From Agromyces sp. H66 (GTDB lineage: Bacteria; Actinomycetota; Actinomycetes; Actinomycetales; Microbacteriaceae): 64,000 bases of DNA. The DNA lies in contig NZ_SJZG01000013.1 of assembly GCF_004959775.1 (NCBI RefSeq), positions 48,186 through 112,185 on the forward strand, read 5' to 3'. Below the pieces are notes generated by a model. That model ran no database searches, had not been told where the DNA came from, and saw nothing but the letters and a program-made list of their open reading frames with translations. The number at the start of each line of letters is the position of its first letter. Position 1 is the stretch's first letter. Both the position numbers and the translations under genes were made by a program. Shown here piece after piece: positions 36,315 through 45,252 of this stretch.

Positions 36315-36433
36315 CGTTGGGCTCCTCTCGTTGCGGCGCCGTCGACGCCGACCTTGCCAAGGCGTCGAACGGGCATGGTCCGAGATCGACATCGGCGCGG
36401 TTTTCGCCGCAACTTGGGATCGCTCGACGGCGC

Positions 36434-38218
36434 TCAGCGACGCACGGGTGCGCCGGCCGGGTGCGTCGCCAGGGCGGCGGCTTCAGGGTCGGCGGATGTC
36501 GCGACATCCGTCACGCCCGCGGCATCCGCCTTGCTCGCGGCATCCGTCTTGCTCGCGGCATCCGTCTTGCTCGCGGCATCCGTCACCATCCGCTCGGCCC
36601 CGCCCTCGATCTCGCCGATCGCGCCGATCGCCTCGACCGCGCCGACCGGCGCCCGCACCTCGATGCGGTCCTCGAAGAAGAACCGCGACACCCGCACTCG
36701 GAGCCGCCGCCCGAGGGGCAGCCGACCGCGGGAGTCGGGTCGCAGCGCGAGCGGCCGCGGCGAGTCGACCACGCCGATGCGCCAGCGCTCGTACTCGCCG
36801 ATCGGGCGGTGCACCTCGACGTACTCGCCGCCGGGCAGGCGCACGATGCGTCCGGTCTCGTAGCCGTGCAGGAGCAGCTCGTGGTCCTTGCGCTGCAGGG
36901 CGAGGCACACGCGTCGCGCGATGACGAACCCGACCACCGGGCCGAGCACGAGGGTCGCCTGCAGCACGGTGATCACGTGCTCGAACGCCACGTCGAAATG
37001 CGTCGAGATGACGTCGGCGCTGCCGGCGATCCAGAGGGTGCCGTAGAAGACGATGGCGGCGACGCCGATGGCGGTGCGGGTCGGGGCGTTGCGCGGGCGC
37101 TGGAGGAGGTGATGGTCGCGCCGGTCGCCCGAGGCCCACTCCTCGACGAACGGGTAGACCGTGATGGCGACGAAGAACGCACCCACCACCACGAGCGGCA
37201 CGAGGATCGCGAGCGTCCACGTGCGGTCGAGCCACACGACCTCCCAGCCCGCGGGCACGAGCCGGAGCGCGCCGTCGAGGAATCCCGTGTACCAGTCGGG
37301 CTGGCTGCCCGCGCCGGCGTTGCCGGGGTCGGCCGGTCCGTACAGGTGGACCGGATTCACCGTGACCGTCGCGGAGATTCCGAGGATGAGCCCCGTGACG
37401 ATCGCGAACAGCCCGCCGGCGCGGGCCGCCGCGTCCGGCCACAGCGGCACGCCCACGATGTTCTCCTCGCTGCGCCCGGGCCCGGGGAACTGCGGCGGCT
37501 TGCGGTGCCACGCCGCGAGGCCGCGCAGCGTGACGAGTGCGACGAGCAGGGCCGGCACGATCGCGACGTGCAGCGGATACAGGTGGTCGATGACCTGACC
37601 CGGGAACGACCCGCCGAACAGCAGCGCCGCGGCCCAGGTGCCCACGAACGGCACACCGAGCGCGATCCCCTCGACGATCCGCAGGCCCGTGCCCGAGAGC
37701 ATGTCGTCGGGCAGGGCGTAGCCGCTCCAGCCGCCGACCAGGGCCACGATGAAGACGAGGACCAGCAGCACCCACATCCCGCGCCGCGGCCGGCGGAAGG
37801 CGCCCGTGAAGAACGTCGTCAGGAGCTGCATGATGATCGACGCGGGCAGCAGCAGCCCCGCCCAGTGGTGCGCCTGCCGGATGAGCAGGCCGCCGGGGAT
37901 GTCGAACGAGATGCGCATGGTCGACGCGAATGCCTGCGACACCTCGGCGCCGTGCAGCGGCAGATATCCGCCGGTGTAGGTCGTCGTCGCGCTCGACGGC
38001 GTGTACCAGAACATCAGGATCACGCCGGTGACGAACACCACCACGATGCAGGCGAGCGTGACCACGCCGAACAGGTTCGTCCAGTGGTTCGGCACGGTGC
38101 GCCGGCGCAGGGCGGCCGTGACATCGGCGATGCGACGGCCGAGGAACGTGGCGTTCGCGATGGATGCCGCGAGCCGATCGGTCGCGGAGGGGCGCTTGGG
38201 TCGACGGTCAACGGGCAT
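36434..38218 (-). CDS. Cytochrome b (QcrB paralog) lacking apparent heme bH ligands
   Basis: A 594-residue cytochrome b of the actinobacterial QcrB type (GYALPDDMLSGTGLRI, PDWY at 307-310, QFPGPGRSEENIVG). In helix B, the ligand pair is H117 and normally a His 14 residues later; here that position is Gln131 (HHWAGLLLPASIIMQLL). In helix D, H217 is present, but the partner about 15 residues later is Arg232 (HVAIVPALLVALVTLRG). Thus bL ligands remain and both bH ligands seem lost. The Ala/Ser/Lys-rich C-terminus has in-phase TDAASK repeats. It is cotranscribed with an NDH-2 gene that overlaps it by 11 bp. No qcrA/qcrC is adjacent. Confidence 0.88.
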   Translation of the reverse strand: MPVDRRPKRPSATDRLAASIANATFLGRRIADVTAALRRRTVPNHWTNLFGVVTLACIVVVFVTGVILMFWYTPSSATTTYTGGYLPLHGAEVSQAFASTMRISFDIPGGLLIRQAHHWAGLLLPASIIMQLLTTFFTGAFRRPRRGMWVLLVLVFIVALVGGWSGYALPDDMLSGTGLRIVEGIALGVPFVGTWAAALLFGGSFPGQVIDHLYPLHVAIVPALLVALVTLRGLAAWHRKPPQFPGPGRSEENIVGVPLWPDAAARAGGLFAIVTGLILGISATVTVNPVHLYGPADPGNAGAGSQPDWYTGFLDGALRLVPAGWEVVWLDRTWTLAILVPLVVVGAFFVAITVYPFVEEWASGDRRDHHLLQRPRNAPTRTAIGVAAIVFYGTLWIAGSADVISTHFDVAFEHVITVLQATLVLGPVVGFVIARRVCLALQRKDHELLLHGYETGRIVRLPGGEYVEVHRPIGEYERWRIGVVDSPRPLALRPDSRGRLPLGRRLRVRVSRFFFEDRIEVRAPVGAVEAIGAIGEIEGGAERMVTDAASKTDAASKTDAASKADAAGVTDVATSADPEAAALATHPAGAPVRR

Positions 38219-39530
38219 GGGGAACGCCTCCTGAGACGAACGCGCCGCGCGGATCCTGCACCGACAGCAGCGAGACGATGTCGCGGCCCACGACGAGCGC
38301 GGAGAGCCAGACGAGGAGCACGCGGAGCTTCCGCTCCCAGGTGGGGATCGCGAGCACGTGGTAGCCGCGGTGCATCAGCCACGCCGGCAGGCCGGTGATC
38401 ACGAGGCCCTTGTACTGGAAGATGCCACGGCCCAACCCGAGCGTGGCCACGACGCCGAGCGAGTCGTGCCGGTAGGCGCGTGGCAGTTCGCCGTGCAGGG
38501 TCGCCGCGATGTTGGCCGCGAGGCGCTTGCCCTGACGCACGGCGTGCTGCGCGTTCGGCACGGTGAGGGCGCCGGGCACCGGCGAGGCCAGGTCGGGCAC
38601 GGCGGCGTTGTCGCCGGCGGCCCACGCGTCGGGAACCGGATCCTCGTCGGTGCCGACCCGGAGGTCGGCGCGCACGATGACGCGGCCGCGCTCGTCGGTC
38701 GGCAGGTCGGTGTGCTTCGAGATCACGGGATGCGCGGCGTTGCCCGCGGTCCACACGATCAGGTTGGCGTCGAACTCCTCGCCGTTCGAGAGCTCGACGT
38801 GGCCGTCGACGGCCGAGACCACGCGGGCGTCGAGGTGCACGTGTGCTCCCCGGCCGCGCAGGAAGTCGACCACCCAGCGCCCCGGGGCATCCGTCACCTC
38901 GGGGAGGATCCGGCTGTTCGCCTCGACGAGGTGGAACGCGAGGTCGGAGAAGTGCAGTTCGGGATACGACTTCAGCAGGGCGGTTGCCAGCGACAGCAGT
39001 TCGCCGAAGCCCTCCACGCCCGAGAAGCCGCCGCCGACGAAGGCGAAGGTGAGCAGGCGCCGGCGCTCCGGCCCCGGCTCCAGCACCGAGGCGCGGTCGA
39101 ACGCCGTCAGCAGTCGGTCGCGGATCGCGACGGCCTCCTCGACGTGCTTCATGCCGATCGCCACCTCGTCGGCGCCCGGGATGGGCAGCACTCGGGTGAC
39201 GGCGCCGGCGGTGACCACGATGACGTCGTAGTCGACGACGAAGTCGGGTCCATCCGCCGGTCGCACCGTCACGGTCTTGTCGGCGTGCCGGATCATGGTC
39301 GCGCCGCCGGCGATGATCCGTGTGCGCTCGAGGTGCGACCGCAGCGAGATCGCGGCATGGCGCGCCTCGATGGAACCGGCGGCGACCTCGGGGAGGAACG
39401 GCTGGTACGTCATGTACGGCCGCGGGTCGATGATCACCAGCTCGGCCTCGTGCGGCTTGAGCCGCTTCTCGAGCTTCCAGGCCGTGGTGAAACCGGCGTA
39501 CCCGCCGCCCACGATCACGATTCTGCGCAT
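38208..39530 (-). CDS. Type II NADH dehydrogenase (NDH-2)
   Basis: The product has 440 residues. FAD-binding GxGxxG is IVIVGGGYAGF (residues 4-14), and a second Rossmann for NAD(P)H is FAFVGGGFSGVE. AGDNAAVPDL and AQHAVRQGKRLAANI match the FAD/quinone-binding C-terminus, ending with LAIPTWERKLRVLLVWLSAL for membrane attachment. It oxidises NADH and reduces menaquinone without pumping. Translation order is ndh then cytochrome b (overlap of 11 bp). The pair may form a small electron-transfer module. The transcription upstream region is bounded by a strong terminator at 39675. Confidence 0.88.
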   Translation of the reverse strand: MRRIVIVGGGYAGFTTAWKLEKRLKPHEAELVIIDPRPYMTYQPFLPEVAAGSIEARHAAISLRSHLERTRIIAGGATMIRHADKTVTVRPADGPDFVVDYDVIVVTAGAVTRVLPIPGADEVAIGMKHVEEAVAIRDRLLTAFDRASVLEPGPERRRLLTFAFVGGGFSGVEGFGELLSLATALLKSYPELHFSDLAFHLVEANSRILPEVTDAPGRWVVDFLRGRGAHVHLDARVVSAVDGHVELSNGEEFDANLIVWTAGNAAHPVISKHTDLPTDERGRVIVRADLRVGTDEDPVPDAWAAGDNAAVPDLASPVPGALTVPNAQHAVRQGKRLAANIAATLHGELPRAYRHDSLGVVATLGLGRGIFQYKGLVITGLPAWLMHRGYHVLAIPTWERKLRVLLVWLSALVVGRDIVSLLSVQDPRGAFVSGGVPHAR

Positions 39531-39674
39531 GCGCTGCTCCTAGATCTTCGTTCACTAGATACGACAGATCTCGGCGCCGGGGTGTGACATCCGTCGGCTG
39601 TGAAGTGCCTGACAGCCCACTCGCACGGCCACGTCGCCCGTGGCCGTCGCGCGTGGCCCGTCGATGGTGAAAAC

Positions 39675-39730
39675 ACATGAGAATCCGGGTCATGGGCTCC
39701 CCAGGCGACCCATGACCCGGATTCTCATGT
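39675..39730 (-). terminator. Strong hairpin terminator, 22-bp perfect stem
   Basis: The arms 39675-39696 (ACATGAGAATCCGGGTCATG) and 39709-39730 are perfect inverted copies with a 12-nt loop. On the minus strand the stem is followed by GTTTTC. It lies directly after the stop of the glycosyltransferase gene at 39772. Between it and the NDH-2 start (39531-39674) I see no gene; the promoter of the ndh operon should lie there. Confidence 0.85.
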
Positions 39731-39771
39731 AAGGCTGAACCGGGCCGGGTCGGCTTGGCGCGCTGTGCGAC

Positions 39772-41361
39772 TCAATCCAGGTGCGCGAATCGCGGCCAGG
39801 CCTCGCTCCACGGCACGCGCATGCCGGTGCAGACGGTGACCGGGATTCCCTGCTCCTCGTTGTCGACGCCGAGCCCGTTGTCGAGTTCGTCGTGCACCTC
39901 GCACGCGTCGAACAGCGGCCCGAGCAGCCTCGGCCCGTAGCCCACGAACACGGCGGTGTCCACGGCATCCGGTGGATGTCCCTGGAACCAGAGCTCGTTG
40001 TGCCCGCTGAAGACGTCGGCGGGGTCGAGCCCGACCGCCGGGCCGAACCGGTCGAGCGCGCCGGCCTCGCCGTAGTTGGACGTGATGATCGGGGCGCCCG
40101 GCACCGAGCCCGCGGCATCCGCGATCTGCTCGACGTACCGGGGCCAACCGACGCTGTCGGCCGTGACCTGGTTGATCCCCGCCAGGGGAGTGGCGCCGAC
40201 CACGTCGACGGGCACGAGCGGCAGCGCGATGACGGCCGAGATCGCGCCGTTCAGGGCGACGGCCGTCCACGCGAGCGCGCGGCGGACGCGGGCGCGCATC
40301 CACTCGGCCGTCGGCACGCAGCCGATCGCGAGCAGCACCTGCAGCACGCCGAGCGGGTAGAAGAACTGCGCGCTACCCGCGAACGTGAACACGAGCACCA
40401 CCACGAAGGCCCCGATCAGCAGACGGATGTCGCGCCACGATCGTCGCCTCGCGAGTTCCACGAGGCCCGTCACCCAGATGGGCACGAGCAGGGGACCGGT
40501 GAGCAGCAGCAGCATCGGCCACATCAGCCAGCGCGTCTCGCCGCCGTTGTCCTCGGCGAGGGCGGCGCCCATCGCGAGTTGCGGCCAGCCGTGCGTCGCC
40601 TGGTACACGATGGCCGGCAGCGCCAGCACGACCGCGATCAGGATGCCGCCCCAGATCCACGGGGAACGCAGGGCGCGCCACGGTCCGAACGCGACGAGGC
40701 CCGCGCCGAGTCCGACCAGCAGCACCGCGACGAGCAGCTTGTTGTACGTCGCCAGTCCCGCCACGAGTCCGACGGTGAGCCACCAGCGTCCGTCGCGCCG
40801 CAGCAGCGCGCGCATGGCGAACAGGCACACGAGCGGCCACACCACGAGGTCGATGGATGCCGTGAGCAGCACGTGCCCGAAGATCATGGGGAACGCGGCC
40901 GCGGCGGCCGTCCACGCCGCGAGCGCCTGCGCCCGGCGCGCCCCACCGACCTCGCGCGCGATGAGCGCGGCGATGAGTACCGCGAGGACCGCCGCGACGA
41001 TGGCGGGTAGCCGCAGGAGCCACGGTTCATCGACGATCGACGCGAGCGTGCGGGCGATCAGCGGGGTGAGCGGCGGCTGGTCGAAGTACCCCCATGCCGG
41101 GTCGAGCATGCGGAAGTACAGCTCGTCGCGGTGGTAGCCGTACCGGTTGCTGGTGGCGGCGAGCAGCGCACCCAAGGTGAGCATCGCAGCGATGACCGGG
41201 CCGAGGGCGAGCGGAGCAAGGGGTGGGCGTGGGGTGGATGCCGCGTGGCCGGATGTCGCGGGGCCGGATGTCGCGGGGCCGGATGCCGCGGACGCGGGCG
41301 CCGCGCGGCCGGGTGCCGCGCGCTCGTGCGCGGGGGTGGCTGCGGCGTCAGCCGGGTTCAT
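39772..41361 (-). CDS. Membrane glycosyltransferase, GT39/ArnT-like
   Basis: The product has 529 residues from ATG 41361. An Ala/Pro/Ser-rich cytoplasmic N-terminus with repeated GPATSG leads into the first membrane helix (PLALGPVIAAMLTLGALLAA). The conserved YGYHRDELYFRMLDPAWGYF carries the Asp-Glu pair of the PMT/ArnT superfamily, followed by QPPLTPLIARTLA. About ten or more membrane segments follow, then a soluble C-terminal domain. It would transfer a sugar from a polyprenyl-phosphate carrier to an envelope acceptor. A strong terminator follows. Confidence 0.87.
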   Translation of the reverse strand: MNPADAAATPAHERAAPGRAAPASAASGPATSGPATSGHAASTPRPPLAPLALGPVIAAMLTLGALLAATSNRYGYHRDELYFRMLDPAWGYFDQPPLTPLIARTLASIVDEPWLLRLPAIVAAVLAVLIAALIAREVGGARRAQALAAWTAAAAAFPMIFGHVLLTASIDLVVWPLVCLFAMRALLRRDGRWWLTVGLVAGLATYNKLLVAVLLVGLGAGLVAFGPWRALRSPWIWGGILIAVVLALPAIVYQATHGWPQLAMGAALAEDNGGETRWLMWPMLLLLTGPLLVPIWVTGLVELARRRSWRDIRLLIGAFVVVLVFTFAGSAQFFYPLGVLQVLLAIGCVPTAEWMRARVRRALAWTAVALNGAISAVIALPLVPVDVVGATPLAGINQVTADSVGWPRYVEQIADAAGSVPGAPIITSNYGEAGALDRFGPAVGLDPADVFSGHNELWFQGHPPDAVDTAVFVGYGPRLLGPLFDACEVHDELDNGLGVDNEEQGIPVTVCTGMRVPWSEAWPRFAHLD

Positions 41362-41511
41362 CCGACCACCGTAGCGGGATCGTGCGGCACGGTGGGGCGG
41401 CGCGAGACCCGCCCTGTACAGGCATGACGCCACTGCCCTAGTCTGCGTCGAAGACCCGCCCCCTCGCGCAGGTCTCCGCAGCGCCGGCCGGTGCCCGGCG
41501 GAGAAGGGCCG

Positions 41512-42441
41512 ATGATGGTTCTCGAGCAGGTTCCGGGAGATCACCGAGAGCTCGTGCTGGCGGTGGCCATTGCGGGTGGTGGGGCCGTGGCCGGGATGGC
41601 GGCGCCGCGGTTCATCGCTTACGCCGGTCACACGGGCGCCGAGTACGTGTACATGGGCGCCCTGCTCGCCGGCCCGGTGGTGTTCGTCATCGCGGGCGTC
41701 ATCGCATTCCTCGTCTACCGGTTCGGTCGATCGGTCCTGCACCACGCACTCCTCGCCGCGATCACCGCCCTGATCGTGGGCGGGCTGAGTCTCGTTCCCG
41801 CGACACGAAGCCTCGGGCTCGTCAACCTCATGATCACGACGGATGGCGCATACGTCGCGGCGGCGGCCGTCTTCCTCGGCCTCCTGGTGGGCGTCGGGAT
41901 GCATCGCCATCTACGGGCGGCCCGCGTGACGATGGAGCGGGCGGCCGCCTCGACCGGATCGACGGTTCCGGCGCCTCGGATGCCGCTCGCCGTCATCGTG
42001 CTGCTGGCCGGCGTCGCCGCGGGAGCCCTGCAGGTCGTGGCATCCGTCGCCCGCAGCTTCGAGTTCTTCACCGACCCGCGCAACGGCGGGTTCCTGGCCG
42101 GCCAGGTGCTGTGGGCGCTGTTCGCAGCGATCGCCGTCGGACTGGTCGCTGCGTGGGCCGTGCTCGTCGTGCTGCTCGTCGACCAGTGGGTCGCGCCACG
42201 CCTCGTGCGCGCCCTCGGTGCCGGGGTGTTCGCCGCGCTCGCGCTCGCGGTTCCGCCGTTCGTGATCGGTGGCGGACCCGAATACGGCGGCGAGCAGGCG
42301 GTATGGGGAGTGCTCTCCGCGGCTGCCGCGGCGATGGTCGTCGCCGTCGCCGAGCGACGAGTGGCGCCACGGGTGGTGCCCGCGGCCGCCGTGGCCGACC
42401 CGGATGTCGCCGCGGAGGGGCATCCGTCCACTCGACCCTGA
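41512..42441 (+). CDS. Integral membrane protein of unknown function
   Basis: The product has 309 residues from ATG 41512 after GGAGAAGGG. About eight hydrophobic helices are visible (VVFVIAGVIAFLVYRFG, LLAAITALIVGGLSLV, AVIVLLAGVAAGALQVVAS, FAAIAVGLVAAWAVLVVLLV and others). There is no recognised domain. The C-terminus is Ala/Pro-rich. It is divergent from the glycosyltransferase; the 150-bp gap holds its promoter. Confidence 0.72.
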   Translation: MMVLEQVPGDHRELVLAVAIAGGGAVAGMAAPRFIAYAGHTGAEYVYMGALLAGPVVFVIAGVIAFLVYRFGRSVLHHALLAAITALIVGGLSLVPATRSLGLVNLMITTDGAYVAAAAVFLGLLVGVGMHRHLRAARVTMERAAASTGSTVPAPRMPLAVIVLLAGVAAGALQVVASVARSFEFFTDPRNGGFLAGQVLWALFAAIAVGLVAAWAVLVVLLVDQWVAPRLVRALGAGVFAALALAVPPFVIGGGPEYGGEQAVWGVLSAAAAAMVVAVAERRVAPRVVPAAAVADPDVAAEGHPSTRP

Positions 42442-42512
42442 TCGTGGACGTCGCGCGGTGTGAGGCCCCCTCCTCTGGTGCGAGGGTGGAACGGTTGCCC
42501 TACGATCGCCTC

Positions 42513-42911
42513 ATGCCCGAGCGCTTCGCCACCGTCGACGAGTACCTCGCCGCACAGTCGCCGCAGCGGCGCGCCGAGGTGGAGGCGCTGCGTGCGCTGG
42601 TGCGCGAGGCCGAACCGTCGCTCACCGAGATCGTCAAGTGGAACTCGCCGAACTACACGCTCGACGGCGCCGACCGGCTCACGATCAACGCCGCAGGCCG
42701 CGGACCGGTGCGGCTCATCCTCCACTTCGGCACCGGCCGAGCGGAAGACAAGAACGCCGCGCCCACGTTCGCGGGCGACCCCGACGGATTGCTGACGTGG
42801 CACTCGGACATCCGGGCGAGCCTCGCGCTGCCCGAGGCGACCGAGCTCGACGGGAAGCGCGAGCGCGAGGCGGTCGTCGCGGTGATTCGGGCCTGGATGG
42901 CGGAGGGGTAG
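42513..42911 (+). CDS. DUF1801 domain protein (YdhG-like)
   Basis: The product has 132 residues from ATG 42513. VDEYLAAQSPQRRAEVEALR, EIVKWNSPNYTLDGADRLTI and the beta strand VRLILHFGTG match the DUF1801 fold (YdhG/YjhX-like, SCP2-unrelated). The family's role is unknown. It may be monocistronic; the gap to the upstream gene is 71 bp, with a small tandem repeat downstream. Confidence 0.8.
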   Translation: MPERFATVDEYLAAQSPQRRAEVEALRALVREAEPSLTEIVKWNSPNYTLDGADRLTINAAGRGPVRLILHFGTGRAEDKNAAPTFAGDPDGLLTWHSDIRASLALPEATELDGKREREAVVAVIRAWMAEG

Positions 42912-42926
42912 CGGCGCGCGCCGCAG

Positions 42927-42993
42927 GACGTGCACGCCGAGCACATCACGACGTGCACGCTGGGCACATCACGACGTGCACGCTGGGCACTCC
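42927..42993. repeat. Three 23-nt tandem repeats
   Basis: GACGTGCACGCCGAGCACAT, GACGTGCACGCTGGGCACAT and GACGTGCACGCTGGGCACTC start at 42927, 42950 and 42973, a period of 23 nt. They lie between convergent genes. Because GTGCAC is palindromic, each unit can form a short hairpin, so the tract may act as a terminator. Confidence 0.6.
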
Positions 42994-43003
42994 ACGGCGA
43001 GGT

Positions 43004-44116
43004 TCACCCGAGCGAGCCCACGAACGCCCGCATGCGCGCCGCCATCTCGTCGGGCACCTCGGCGACGGCGAAGTGGCCGCCCTCCTCGAGCCGGTCGAAC
43101 ACCCGCAGGTCGCGGTAGTGCGAGCGGGCGAGCGACTCAGGATACCCCGCCTCGTGTCGTTGGATGAACACGGCCGCGGGCACCGACGTCGGCGGAATCG
43201 GTCCGGCCTGGTCGGCACCTTCGTAGTACGGGCGGAACGACGACCCGATGCTCTGCGTGACCCAGTAGATCATCGCCTCGGTCAGGATGCGGTCGCGCGA
43301 GATGCGTCGCTCGACCGCCGCCGGGTCGCCCGCCGGCGTGTCGCTCCACTCCACGAGCTTCTCGGCGATCCAGGCGAGCAGGCCTGCGGGCGAGTCGTTG
43401 AGCGCGGCGGCGAGCGTGTCCGGGCGCGTGGCCTGCACGTGCCCGTAGGCGCCGGCGGTGTCGTGCCGGGACGCGAGGTCGGCGAAGAACGCGCGCTCCG
43501 CGGCATCCGTCAACGCCTCGCGTTCCTCGTTCGTCGGGAAGTGCGCGTGCGTCGCGACGATGCCCATGACGTGGTCGGGGTGGCGCGCGGCGATGAGGTC
43601 GCTGACATTCGCCGTGACGTCCTCACCGTAGGTGACGTACCGCTCGTAGCCGAGCACGTCGGTCATGAGCGCATGCATCGTGGCGGCGATGCGGGTCTCG
43701 GTCATCGGGCCTTCGGCATACGGCGACGAGAACGCGAACCCCGGCATGCTCGCGACGACCACGTGGAAGTCGGGCAGCCGGTCGGTGAAGTCGAGCTGGA
43801 GGGCGAACGTGTGCGGCCAGCCGTGCATCACGAGCAGTGCCGGGGCATCCGCGCGCTGCGACCTCAGGTGGGCGAAGTGCAGCGCTGTGTCGCCGATCTG
43901 CGCGATGAACTGCGGATGCCGGTTGAGCCATGCCTCCCGTGACCGCCAGTCCCAGGCGATCCACGTGTCCACGAGTTCGCGGAGGTACGCGGCATCCATG
44001 CCCGATGACGGTCGCCGCGGCGAGTCGGGAAGCAGCCTCGTGCGCGCGAGCCGCGCCCGGAGGTCGTCGAGCGTGTCGTCGGGGACGTGGAGTTCGAACG
44101 GCTGCAGGTCGGTCAT
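43004..44116 (-). CDS. Epoxide hydrolase, EHN/alpha-beta fold
   Basis: The product has 370 residues. The N-terminal EHN domain (residues about 1-110) includes VPDDTLDDLRARLARTRLLP. HGWPHTF is the oxyanion HGxP motif, the nucleophile is Asp in YGEDVTANVSD, and the C-terminal His is in LEEGGHFAVAEVPD. It opens epoxides to diols in the cytoplasm, with detoxification or catabolic roles. The length fits the family. It lies 34 bp after the DUF1254 gene on the same strand and could share its transcript. Confidence 0.9.
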   Translation of the reverse strand: MTDLQPFELHVPDDTLDDLRARLARTRLLPDSPRRPSSGMDAAYLRELVDTWIAWDWRSREAWLNRHPQFIAQIGDTALHFAHLRSQRADAPALLVMHGWPHTFALQLDFTDRLPDFHVVVASMPGFAFSSPYAEGPMTETRIAATMHALMTDVLGYERYVTYGEDVTANVSDLIAARHPDHVMGIVATHAHFPTNEEREALTDAAERAFFADLASRHDTAGAYGHVQATRPDTLAAALNDSPAGLLAWIAEKLVEWSDTPAGDPAAVERRISRDRILTEAMIYWVTQSIGSSFRPYYEGADQAGPIPPTSVPAAVFIQRHEAGYPESLARSHYRDLRVFDRLEEGGHFAVAEVPDEMAARMRAFVGSLG

Positions 44117-44150
44117 GCATCGACGCTACGCACGACCCCCGACACCGCCG

Positions 44151-45092
44151 CTACCCGACCGGCGCGACCTCGGGGAACCTCCACGTCCCGTCGACCACCT
44201 CGGGCCGCGGCCGGTAGAACCGCACGAGGTAGTTCCAGCCGTCCATGAGCCCGAGCCGGTTGGGGCGGCCGTCGTCGGGACCGCCGAAGTGGATCGTGAC
44301 CGTGCCGTCGTCGTTCCGCGCCGCGGTGACACTGTTCACGCTCACGAGGCCGTCGGCCTGCTCGAAGTACCCGTCGGCGTTGTACAGCGACACCGACCAG
44401 AACGCATCGACCGGCACGTCGCCCACGGTGAGCGCATACTCGCCCACGGGCAGGCGCGGCTCGACGTTCACGTAGAACGCCTCCGATTCCGGCAGGCCGC
44501 CCCAGCCGGCCGCCGTGCCGAGCAGGTGATGGATCGGGTCGACCTCGTCACGCGTGCCGAACGCGCCGCCGAAGCCGCTGAGCCCGCGCGAGAGCGTGAG
44601 CAGCGCGTCGCGGGTCTCGTCGAGCGTCGCCTGATCGTAGTCGGGCGCCACGAACGGTGCGTCGGATGCCGCATCCACGATGAATCCGTCCTGCAGCGCG
44701 TTCACGGCGGCGACATCCGCGGCATCCGCCGGGTCGACCAGGATGCGCGCCGCGAGCAGCACGAACCGCGACCCGAGCTCGTTGGCATGCAGGCGATGCT
44801 CGCCGGCCTCGTGCAGCACGAGCGGGATGTAGTGGTCGTGGTTCACGACCATCACCGACAGGTAGCGATCGCCGGCATCGGGGATCGTCAGGGTCGCCCC
44901 CTTCGAGACGTCGACGATCACGGTGCTGTAGATCGTGTCGCGGTTCTGCCGGATGACCGGCTGGTTGTCGAGCGGCGTCGGCGTGCGGTTGTGCGACCAC
45001 CGCCCCGAGCCGCCCGCCTGCGCCGCGATCGCCGCGAACATGCGGCTCGTCTCGGCGTGCGCGAAGTTGTCGACGTTCACGTGCTCGGCCAT
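44151..45092 (-). CDS. DUF1254/DUF1214 domain protein
   Basis: The product has 313 residues. The DUF1254 N-terminus (MAEHVNVDNFAHAETSRMFA, NRTPTPLDNQPVIRQNRDTI, YSTVIVDVSKGATLTIP) is followed by DUF1214 (FWSVSLYNADGYFEQADGLV, then DGWNYLVRFYRP). The pair is common in proteins of unknown function, usually exported; here no signal is seen. It is transcribed with the epoxide hydrolase and may have a related substrate. Confidence 0.88.
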   Translation of the reverse strand: MAEHVNVDNFAHAETSRMFAAIAAQAGGSGRWSHNRTPTPLDNQPVIRQNRDTIYSTVIVDVSKGATLTIPDAGDRYLSVMVVNHDHYIPLVLHEAGEHRLHANELGSRFVLLAARILVDPADAADVAAVNALQDGFIVDAASDAPFVAPDYDQATLDETRDALLTLSRGLSGFGGAFGTRDEVDPIHHLLGTAAGWGGLPESEAFYVNVEPRLPVGEYALTVGDVPVDAFWSVSLYNADGYFEQADGLVSVNSVTAARNDDGTVTIHFGGPDDGRPNRLGLMDGWNYLVRFYRPRPEVVDGTWRFPEVAPVG

Positions 45093-45189
45093 TCGGTCCC
45101 CTCATCCTTCCGACGGTTGCCCAGCCGAGGATACCGACGAGCGGATCCCCGGATGTCTCAGCCGCGCCGCCGTTCGCCGCACACGCGAA

Positions 45190-45217
45190 CGGGCCCGCCT
45201 CCGAGGAGACGGGCCCG
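45190..45217 (-). terminator. GC-rich hairpin downstream of the M6 protease
   Basis: CGGGCCCG occurs at 45190-45197 and 45210-45217 and pairs with itself; CCTC/GAGG extends the stem. It lies 36 bp after the protease stop. There is no T-run on the minus strand, so termination is likely but not certain. Confidence 0.5.
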
Positions 45218-45252
45218 CCCTGTCGTGCACGAATCGTGCGCGGGAACGCGGA

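Noticed and set aside
36317..38398. Long plus-strand frame opposite cytochrome b
   Set aside because: The His/Arg/Asp-rich product is an antisense artefact. The minus strand carries an obvious membrane cytochrome.
41233..41300. Repeat tract GGATGTCGCGGGGCC considered as a separate element
   Set aside because: It encodes the Ala/Pro/Ser N-terminus (GPATSG repeats) of the glycosyltransferase and is explained by coding.
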